11,440 nt of DNA, taken from positions 434,167 to 445,606 of the forward strand of contig MU631353.1 in the NCBI GenBank assembly GCA_026770615.1. Direction: 5' to 3'. Source of the DNA: Pavlovales sp. CCMP2436. Its lineage: Eukaryota; Haptophyta; Pavlovophyceae; Pavlovales. The notes under the pieces were generated by a model. It worked only from the letters and a program-made list of their open reading frames with translations, searched no databases and was not told the DNA's origin. Each line of letters opens with the position of its first letter. The first letter of the stretch is position 1. Of the stretch, positions 5,737 to 11,440 are shown in pieces. The position numbers and the translations under genes were made by a program.

Positions 5737-5888
5737 TCTGAACTGATCAGTGGTGGGGACGGTATCCGTGTGCTCGGGGTGGATCCCTGGATCTGAGTTT
5801 TTTTCAACGCTCATTTTCCAGTGCGACCCCCCCGGGGACGGACGTTTAACTAGAAACTTACACACAGGGTGCCCGAGGCTATTAATTA

Positions 5889-6106
5889 ATTGTGTGCTAC
5901 AGGTACGACATGTGCGCAGGCGAGCTGCATTTCGAGACGAGCAGGATGCAGCAAAGGTCGGCCAGCGCGCCAGTTGAGAGTCGTCGACTGTCGTGTGTCT
6001 GATCAGCCTCAGTGGTGGGGACGGTATCCGTGTGCTTTGCAAAGGTCACTTGATCCGAGTGTTTCTCAACGCCCGGGTCCGGTGGAGACTGTCAGGGGAC
6101 GGACGT
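5889..6106 (+). mobile_element. LINE-like 3' tail, A subfamily, fragment A3
   Basis: Matches 4860-5085: GTGTGCTACAGG, GTGCGCAGGCGAGCTGCATT, GTCGACTGTCGTGTGTCTGA, CAGTGGTGGGGACGGTATCC and CTGTCAGGGGACGGACGTA. It lacks coding sequence and hairpin on its 5' side. On its 3' side it stops before the usual TTTCTAGATATTTACACAC end, where the next element's coding sequence begins. Confidence 0.7.
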
Positions 6107-6123
6107 ACGAAAAGTCCGAAACA

Positions 6124-7440
6124 ATGGGCCTCACCTGCCCTCTATGCAAAGCACTCAACTCACAAGACACAAAGCATCACGTATACCACGAGTGCTCGTC
6201 AACGGAAAAGCACCGCCACGACCTCCAACGCTCCCTCTGCAAGGAACTGTCTCCACGCCTGGGACCCGCCAAATCAAAATCAATGGCGACACACATGATA
6301 TCTCGACCGCACTACTTCACCGGAAGGGTAGGATTAAGTGTCAAAGAAGGTCGACGACACCGGTGACGCACCCAAGCCCGGCGACTTACACTACACTCTC
6401 CTACGCCATAGCCTCAGAATGCACAAATCACGCGAAGCGGCAATCGAAGCATCAGCGGCGTCAACCAAGAACAATATATCTCTATACGACGCGTATAAGT
6501 TCAAGGTAGACATGTGGGCCACCCAGACAGCTGAGCGGGCAGCAAGGAAACTGAATCAAAACACAGCACCAGCGGCCATACCACCTATACAGTACGAGCC
6601 CATACCCCCAAGGACAGCATCGCTCAAAACAAGGAACCATCAGCCTTACCTCATATGCAGTATGAGCCCATACCCTCAACAGATAGCATCGCACAAATCG
6701 AAGCCTTAGCGGCCACACCACCTATGTAGAATGAGCCCATACCCCTAACGGACAGCATCGCCCAAATCGAGGCACCAGCGGCTAAACCATTTCTGCGGTA
6801 TGAGCCTATACCTCCAACGGACAGTATCGCTCAGTATGAGCCCATATCCCCAACGGCCATACCACCTATACAGCAAGAGCCCATACCTCCAACGGACACC
6901 AGTGCACTGACCACCCCTGCCAAACGAAGATGCCTGATGCGCAACCAGCCTACGAATAATGAAGATTCATTAACAGGTGTAAACCCGACCATACCCTCCA
7001 TGCAGCCGAAGTCCACCCTCAGGCCCAGCCGAGGCCAACAACGCTTACGCACATCAAACGTGGAAAAACGCAATCAGAGACCGTCTCGAACCAAAACCTC
7101 ATTACTACCAAGAGCAGCCAGTCCCACCGAACCCAAAACAGGACCAGCCAGTCCCACCATAAACCACGAATCAGCAGCAGGCCCGTCACGCATGCACGCA
7201 CTGATCCATGACAAGTCCTTCATATTCATGCACCATTCACGCACAGTGCGCTCAGCAACCAAACGGGCCCTTGAAACCGGCCAGTCACCCACGCTGTCAC
7301 ACCACTCGGGCGACAAAAACCTAAAACCAAACATGAGCCAGCAAGCTCGAAGGCTTCAAAACGCAAACATGAGCCAGCAAGCCCGTCAAACCCCGCAACC
7401 CAAAGTCCTGCGCCCAAGGCCCACTCCCATCAAGGGTTAG
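6124..7440 (+). pseudogene. Retroelement protein C-terminus: zinc finger, EPIP repeats and LRPS motifs
   Basis: Three segments in shifting frames. (a) 6124-~6340: GLTCPLCKALNSQDTKHH then VYHEC, a C-x2-C-x10-H-x4-C zinc finger, followed by a basic stretch. (b) ~6338-6630, shifted by one base: DLHYTLLRHSLRMHKSREAA, then a Lys/Ala/Gln-rich segment that may be helical. (c) ~6650-7440, shifted back: six EPIP repeats with a TAG at 6727-6729, then QPKSTLRPSRGQ and AGPSRMHALIHDK shared with the copy at 3092-4017, then RTVRSATKRALETGQ and NMSQQARRLQ shared with 1285-1440, ending PKVLRPRPTPIKG. At least two frameshifts and one nonsense codon make it a pseudogene. The known parallel is the C-terminal zinc finger of LINE reverse transcriptase; the long repetitive tail after it is unusual for that family. 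Confidence 0.55.
6590..6900 (+). repeat. Coding minisatellite: six EPIP units
   Basis: Imperfect units with the core TATGAGCCCATACC, encoding QYEPIPPTDSIAQIEA-like peptides, occur six times: QYEPIPPRTAS, QYEPIPSTDSIAQ, NEPIPLTDSIAQ, RYEPIPPTDSIAQ, YEPISPTA, QEPIPPTD. Spacing varies from about 38 to 71 bp. A remnant of the unit (TAGAATGAGCCC) marks the truncated 5' end of element 2L near 4000 on the minus strand, so the array belongs to the element family. Confidence 0.75.
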
Positions 7441-7491
7441 GATAGAATGGGCCAGCAAATAAGGGGTGGGATAGAATGGCCAGCAAATAAG
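7440..7491 (+). repeat. Two near-identical ~24-bp repeats after the stop codon
   Basis: GGATAGAATGGGCCAGCAAA followed by TAAG (7440-7463) recurs at 7469-7491 with one base fewer. It lies between the element's stop codon and its hairpin and displaces the hairpin to about 68 nt after the stop, compared with 4 nt in 2L and 2R. Confidence 0.8.
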
Positions 7492-7507
7492 CCGCGTATA
7501 TTTGTGC

Positions 7508-7527
7508 TTTTTGCCCCCGGGCAAAAA
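7508..7527 (+). ncRNA. Tail hairpin of copy 3
   Basis: TTTTTGCCC (7508-7516) and GGGCAAAAA (7519-7527) are perfect complements around two bases (in practice an 8-bp stem with a 4-nt loop). Relative to copy B1 (5483-5507), the stem has perfect pairs where B1 has a mismatch and a wobble. Confidence 0.5.
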
Positions 7528-7814
7528 TCTCAACATATGCGAGCCAGGCTAGCGAGGAAGTAATATTTGGGATGCGCGAAGGTGGGCCGTGCTCGCAGAC
7601 GGTGCTGCATTTTCAGACGACGCGAGGGAGAGCAGTGGAGGGTGGTCAGCGTGCCAGTCGAGAGTCGTCAGTCGTCGATCGTCGTGTGGCTGAACTGATC
7701 AGCGGTGGAGACGGTATCCGTCTGCTCGGGGTGGATCCTTGGATCTGAGTGTATTTCAACACTTAAATCCAGTGAGATCCTTCCGGGGACGGACGTTTAA
7801 CTAGAAACTTCCAC

Positions 7815-7843
7815 TTTTTTTTTTTATTATTTTTTTTTTTTTT
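7815..7843. repeat. T-rich tract at the 3' edge of copy 3
   Basis: 29 bases consisting of T's broken only by ATTA, directly after the element tail. In element orientation this is poly-T, not poly-A, so it is not a retained poly-A tail of the copy. It could belong to the target site or be a separate minus-strand insertion edge. Confidence 0.8.
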
Positions 7844-8420
7844 AACGCCCAGACTGTGCTCTGCTTGTGTGACTCTGATTTGTGTGTTCTTACTTTGTGC
7901 GCTGACCAACGCTACAAAACCATTTCTATAGGTGCATTTGTGTTATTTATGGATAGTCGACTCGGCCTGTAGGTGTTGGATATCTATATACATAGCATAT
8001 GTCGTTGCTGCGCAATAACCCTGCATATAGATGTAGATATGTATATATTAGTGGCTCGGCAGTGTGCGAGAAGTGACACGTATGAGACTGAAGCTGAGAT
8101 CGAGCGATCGAGTAGGGCAGGAGTCGTAGCTGAGACTACAGGCCCCCCACATAACAAGATTAGAATTATTATGCATATTTTTGTTGATGGCCACAGAGAG
8201 ACGACTATTACAGCAATGTCGGTCTTGCTGCCACACTGTCACGCTGAGAGTGAGACGACACACGTCATGATGAGCAGGGCCAATCACGGGATGGCCAATG
8301 GTGCGGGGGGTGGTGGCACGAGGAGGCGATTTAACTCCTCCATTACTGCTGCCCAAGCCGACTGAGGTGTGCGTGACGACTGTGTGCAAGTGGGCTACTG
8401 GCTGGGTTGCCTGGGCCTCA
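7844..8420. other. Intergenic DNA downstream of the VWD-protein gene
   Basis: AT-rich to about 8060 (many ATATAG/TATATA motifs around 7980-8050), then GC-richer. No convincing gene: the 130-codon plus frame at 7973-8365 has no motif and its start encodes the AT-rich simple sequence. This is the 3' flank of the minus-strand gene. No AATAAA is present on the minus strand here. A TGTAA, the signal used by some green algae, lies on the minus strand around 8206-8210. Confidence 0.4.
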
Positions 8421-11400
8421 TCAGGCACCAACCGACCAGCGCGACGAGCGCGCCGCCAACTTTGGCGTCGGTGTCGGTGGGCTCACCCGGATCTCGAGGG
8501 CATCAGGGCGGATCTCGAGGGCATCGGGGCGGTGCGCAGTCCACGCGCCCGGAGCAGGGCCGGCTGCCTTTTGGTCTGAAGCAATGCAGTGCGCGCCCCC
8601 GTCGGCTGCTGGGCCGCTGGTGCACGTGACCTTATGCCATCGGTTGGGAGTCCGTAGGATGCAGCGTACGAGCAGTGCGGCTGCGACGACGACGAGGCTC
8701 GGTGTGAAGATTGACGAGGTGGTCGAGTCCATTGCAGAGCCAGCAGCGGAGAGACCGGCGACAGCCGATGGGGCGCTCTCCGTCTCCTCGTCCTCCGCCG
8801 TCAGCTGCAGGCGGCGACCGGAGGGCTGGGAGGGAGGGTAGAAGGGAGGCCACACCTCGGGGGGTGGCGGGGGTGTCGGGGACGGAGGTGGCGGCGAGGG
8901 GCTGGGCGGTGGTGGCTCGCGCTGCTCTTCCGTTGGAGGCGGCGGGTTTGGAGGCGGCGGACTCGGTGGCGGGCTCGGCGGCGGTGGTGGTCTGGGCGGC
9001 GGCGGACTCGGGCTCGGAGGTGGCGGTTGGCTCGGCTCGGGAGGGGCAAAGGGAGGGCCCGGGGGTGGGTTTGGCGGCGGGAACGGCGGCGGGGTCGGCG
9101 GCGGCGGGCTCGGCGGCGGCGGGCTCGGCGGGGGGCTGGGCGGCAGGACGGTTGGCGGCAACGGGGGCGAGCAGGAGACTGCATTGGCGTAGGTGGATGC
9201 GCACACGTTCGAGCCCGACTCGCAGCAGTCGTAAAGGCAGCGCATGTAGCTCAACTGGTCGCACGCGGCGAATGCACACAGCGCCTCCGCGTCCTCGAAC
9301 GGTATCGCCGGGCAGCACTCGGCAGTGCCCGGTGGATCGCAGCCCAGCGGTGGCGGCTCCTTGCCGCACAGGACGATGGTCTTGTTGAAGCGAGTCGTGT
9401 TGGTGGGGAAGATTGTGTCCGTCCTGTTGAGCTCGCTGGCGGCAGTGTCGTTGCTCGCGCACAGGCCGGTCAGGTCGGGGGAGGATGTCGATGCGATCGG
9501 GGCGAACACCTGGACGTTCTGCCAATAGCCAACGGCCGCCGCACGGTCACGTTTGGCGTTCTCATTCGACTGCACCTTGATGCTCACGAGCACGCGGTCG
9601 AGTGACATCTCGAAGCGGCTGTCGTCTCGCAGGACTCGCGTGCCGTCGTTGAGCGTCGTCTCGCCGTTGGCGCGCGACTGCAGCTCGCCGTCGATGTATA
9701 GGTCGGTTCCGTACAGCTCGAACGTGTGCGAGCCCAGCTCAAAGGCGACGGCAGCGTTGGAGCTCGCCCGCCGGCCGAAGCGGCACTGCAGGGTGTCGAT
9801 GCGCAGGCCAGCGTTGGGCACCGTGGCGAGCTCAAAGATGCCGAGGGATTGGAAGGAGTAGTGATCTCCGCTCCACGTTGAGAAGTGGGGGTCGCCGACA
9901 CTTTCACACATCTCGATCGGCGTGGGCGGCGGGCTGGAGGGCAGGCTGGGTGGGCTGGGCGGAGGGGTCGGCGGCGGGCTGAGCAGAGGGGTCGGCGGGC
10001 TCGGCGGCGGCGGTGCTCTAAGCACCATGGGGCTGCTCGGGGACCCTACCACGCATGTGGAATCGAACTCTGGCGAGGTGGGGTCGTCGATGCAGGGGAC
10101 GAGGATGGGGGGCGGCGGTGCGGGCGGGGGGCGCTTCGCGGGTGGCGGCGGTGGCGGCGGGCTCGACGGCGGCGGCGGCGGCGACGGAGGAGAGTTCGGC
10201 GGCAAGCAGGAGACTGCATCAGCGTAAGTGTCGACGCACTCGGGCTCGCCCGACTCGCAACAGTCGTAGAGGCAGCGCATGTAGCTCAACTGGTCGCACG
10301 CGGCGAACGTACACAGCGCCTTCACCTCCTCGAACGGTATCGCCGGGCAGCACTCGGCGGTACCCGGTGGCTCGCAGATTGGTGGCTCAGTCGGCTCCTC
10401 GCCGCACAGGACGATGGTCTCGTTGAAGCGAGACGTGTTGGTGGCGAAGATTGTGTCCGACGTGTTGAGCTTGCTGGCGGCAGTGTCGTTGCTCGCGCAC
10501 AGGCCAGTCAAGTCGGGCGAGGATAGGTCGACCGGGGCGTGCACCTGGACGTTCTGCAAGTATCCAACGACCGCCCCGCGCTCGCTGCCGGGCTGGTTGA
10601 AGTTCACCTTGATTTGTATGTACACGTCGCCGTTTGTGAACCTGAAGCGCGCGTCTCGGCGGTTGACGACGGTGCCGTCGTCGAGTGTCGTCGTACCGTC
10701 GGCGCGCGACTGCAGCACGCCGTCGATGTATAGGTCGGTTCCGTACAGCTCAAATGTGTGCGTGCCCAGCTCAAAGGCCACGGCAGCGTTAGAGCTCGCT
10801 CGCTTGCCGTAGCGGCACTGCAGGGTGTCGATGCGCAGGCCTGCGTGGGGCACGGTGGCGAGCTCGAAGAGGCCGAGGAATTGGAAGGAGTAGTGATTCC
10901 CACTGAAGGTAGTGACATGCGGATCGCCAACGGATTCACACCACTCGATCGGCATTGGCGGCGGGCTCGGAGGTGGGGACGGAGGCGGGCTCGGTGGCGG
11001 GCTCGGTGGCGGGCTCGGTGGCGGGCTCAGTGGCGGGCTCGGTGGCGGGCTCGGTAGCGGGCTCGGCGGAGGGCTCGGCGGCGGCGGGCTCGGCGGTGGA
11101 GGCGGGCTCGGCGGAGACGGTGGAGGGTACGGGAGCGTGCGGGGTGGAGGCGGCGGCGGGGATGGAGGGGGTGGCGAAGGAGGCGGGCTCGGCGGCGGAC
11201 TCGGCGGTGGGCTCGGCGGTGGGCTCAATTGCGGGCTCGGTGGCGGGCTCGGCGGCAGGCTCGGCGGCGAGCTCGGCGGCGGCGGTCTCGGCGGCGGCGG
11301 ACTTGGTGGCGGCGGGAGAGGCGGTGGCGGGCTTGGCGGCGGCGGACTCGGCTGCGGAGAACTCGGGGGCGGCGGCGAGGACGGCGGACTGGGCGGCGGA

Positions 11401-11440
11401 AACGGCAGAGTCCTTGGAGGAGGGAGAGGCGTCGGCGGCG
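8421..11440 (-). CDS. Pro/Ser-rich cell-surface protein with two VWD plus Cys-rich modules (5' partial)
   Basis: Open from the window end to the TGA at 8423-8421: 1005 codons without a stop and no in-frame ATG before residue 162, so the start and any signal peptide lie outside. Domains (residues counted from 11438): Pro/Ser-rich SPPP tract 1-165; VWD module 167-345, starting CESVGDPHVTTFSG; Cys-rich segment 355-411 with ten cysteines (AECC, DCC); Pro-rich linker with CIDD...STC; second VWD module 511-691 (CESVGDPHFSTWSG); second Cys-rich segment to 756; Pro-rich linker; GRRLQ at 874-878; membrane segment IFTPSLVVVAAALLVRCIL at 910-928; ~77-residue tail. GDPH with the following T-x-SG is the VWD hallmark; the SPPP tracts resemble hydroxyproline-rich algal wall glycoproteins (pherophorins, extensins). 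A role in the extracellular matrix or wall is inferred. The two modules are about three-quarters identical. GC3 is very high, unlike the neighbouring elements. Confidence 0.88.
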   Translation of the reverse strand, partial: PPTPLPPPRTLPFPPPSPPSSPPPPSSPQPSPPPPSPPPPLPPPPSPPPPRPPPPSSPPSLPPSPPPSPQLSPPPSPPPSPPPSPPPSPPPPSPPPPPPRTLPYPPPSPPSPPPPPSPPPPSPPPSPLPSPPPSPPLSPPPSPPPSPPPSPPPSPPPSPPPMPIEWCESVGDPHVTTFSGNHYSFQFLGLFELATVPHAGLRIDTLQCRYGKRASSNAAVAFELGTHTFELYGTDLYIDGVLQSRADGTTTLDDGTVVNRRDARFRFTNGDVYIQIKVNFNQPGSERGAVVGYLQNVQVHAPVDLSSPDLTGLCASNDTAASKLNTSDTIFATNTSRFNETIVLCGEEPTEPPICEPPGTAECCPAIPFEEVKALCTFAACDQLSYMRCLYDCCESGEPECVDTYADAVSCLPPNSPPSPPPPPSSPPPPPPPAKRPPPAPPPPILVPCIDDPTSPEFDSTCVVGSPSSPMVLRAPPPPSPPTPLLSPPPTPPPSPPSLPSSPPPTPIEMCESVGDPHFSTWSGDHYSFQSLGIFELATVPNAGLRIDTLQCRFGRRASSNAAVAFELGSHTFELYGTDLYIDGELQSRANGETTLNDGTRVLRDDSRFEMSLDRVLVSIKVQSNENAKRDRAAAVGYWQNVQVFAPIASTSSPDLTGLCASNDTAASELNRTDTIFPTNTTRFNKTIVLCGKEPPPLGCDPPGTAECCPAIPFEDAEALCAFAACDQLSYMRCLYDCCESGSNVCASTYANAVSCSPPLPPTVLPPSPPPSPPPPSPPPPTPPPFPPPNPPPGPPFAPPEPSQPPPPSPSPPPPRPPPPPSPPPSPPPPNPPPPTEEQREPPPPSPSPPPPSPTPPPPPEVWPPFYPPSQPSGRRLQLTAEDEETESAPSAVAGLSAAGSAMDSTTSSIFTPSLVVVAAALLVRCILRTPNRWHKVTCTSGPAADGGAHCIASDQKAAGPAPGAWTAHRPDALEIRPDALEIRVSPPTPTPKLAARSSRWSVGA
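8489..8530 (-). repeat. 21-bp tandem duplication in the C-terminal tail
   Basis: GGATCTCGAGGGCATC followed by RGGGC occurs at 8489-8509 and 8510-8530 with one difference. In the minus-strand gene it encodes PDALEIR twice. The duplication keeps the frame, mildly supporting that this tail is coding. Confidence 0.85.
8655..8711 (-). other. Predicted membrane segment near the C-terminus of the VWD protein
   Basis: The 19 residues IFTPSLVVVAAALLVRCIL follow a Ser/Thr/Ala-rich stretch and precede basic residues (R-T-P-N-R), a stop-transfer pattern. With an outward-facing N-terminal part this would make a type I membrane protein. If the true C-terminus were earlier, for example through an intron in the tail, it could instead be a GPI-anchor signal. 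Confidence 0.55.
10956..11440 (-). repeat. Pro/Ser minisatellite (12-bp SPPP units)
   Basis: On the plus strand GGCGGGCTCGGT-type 12-bp units run almost uninterrupted from 10956 to the window end, encoding SPPP on the minus strand. At about 10985-11070 at least seven units follow each other. Shorter tracts of the same type lie at 8850-9170, 9912-10020 and 10115-10200. Strong G-on-plus/C-on-minus asymmetry and repetition make length variation between strains likely. Confidence 0.85.

Larger units (their letters stand above)
5461..5862 (+). mobile_element. LINE-like 3' tail, B subfamily, copy B1
   Basis: Begins AAGCCGCGTATATTT just before a hairpin (5483-5507) and continues GCTGCATTTTCAGACGA, GTCGAGAGTCGTCG, ACGGTATCCGTGTGCTCGGG and GGGGACGGACGTTTAACTAG, ending AAACTTACACACA. 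It matches 7489-7812 along its whole length and, more distantly, the A-type tails at 4829-5100 and 5889-6106. It starts right at the hairpin, so no coding sequence is left. It is a 5'-truncated copy. Confidence 0.7.
6107..7812 (+). mobile_element. Longest LINE-like element in the window (copy 3, B subfamily)
   Basis: In order: a coding region with zinc-finger motif (6124-7440), two 24-bp repeats (7440-7491), hairpin (7508-7527), and a B-type tail to AACTAGAAACTTCCAC at 7812. It is 5'-truncated before any recognisable reverse-transcriptase or endonuclease domain. The C-x2-C-x10-H-x4-C motif at its start is typical of the region just C-terminal to reverse transcriptase in several non-LTR retrotransposon clades. 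Together with the shared 3' tails and staggered 5' ends of the family, this supports a LINE-like origin. The reverse transcriptase itself is not in the window, so the class stays inferred. Confidence 0.6.

Noticed and set aside
5461..7812. B1 and copy-3 tails as a pair of LTRs flanking an internal region
   Set aside because: The copy at 5461-5862 is truncated at the hairpin and is followed by an A-type tail fragment rather than a primer-binding site. No TG...CA ends are present, and other copies have one tail only. A truncated tail next to a separate element fits better.
7973..8365. 130-codon plus frame downstream of the VWD gene
   Set aside because: Starts in AT-rich simple sequence, no domain or signal, and average composition; no evidence for coding.
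8632..9525. Long minus and plus frames overlapping the VWD gene (for example 8632-9525, 8711-9388, 9027-9605, 9885-10526)
   Set aside because: Shadows caused by high GC and few stop codons; only the 8421-11440 frame carries the VWD and Cys-rich motifs and repeats them in both modules.

Overview
The window looks like nuclear DNA of a eukaryotic microalga. It holds one long, GC-rich surface-protein gene with pherophorin-style Pro/Ser-rich (SPPP) tracts joined to von Willebrand type D (VWD) modules. Next to it lies a dense graveyard of mobile elements with long non-coding 3' tails. I see no bacterial operon structure, rRNA, tRNA or CRISPR array. The exact lineage (green alga, haptophyte, stramenopile) cannot be settled from the sequence.

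Layout. (1) 34-530: a possible small secreted-protein gene on the minus strand, with a strong signal peptide, a TATA-like box upstream and a ~207-bp internal duplication. (2) 535-1284: non-coding, with a few hairpins and a 24-bp direct repeat. (3) 1285-7812: at least seven fragments of one repeat family in both orientations. The family encodes a basic, low-complexity protein with repeated 'LRPS' motifs. One copy has an upstream C-x2-C-x10-H-x4-C zinc-finger motif like the one after the reverse transcriptase of non-LTR retrotransposons. After the stop codon come a strong hairpin and a conserved ~200-300-bp tail. Copies share this 3' tail but begin at different points, as expected of 5'-truncated LINE-like elements. 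All coding copies are broken. (4) 1633-2949: a separate DNA transposon-like insertion with 18-bp terminal inverted repeats. It sits inside the tail of one LINE-like copy, and joining the flanks restores the uninterrupted tail. (5) 7813-8420: a T-rich tract and non-coding DNA. (6) 8421 to the window end, minus strand: 1005 codons without a stop. They encode Pro/Ser-rich segments alternating with two VWD plus Cys-rich modules, then an RRLQ motif, a membrane segment and a short tail. The 5' end is outside the window.

The most rewarding observations are the nested TIR insertion, the hairpin whose fold persists in two diverged subfamilies while its sequence changes, the head-to-head and tail-to-tail element arrangements, and the duplicated VWD/Cys-rich architecture of the cell-surface protein.
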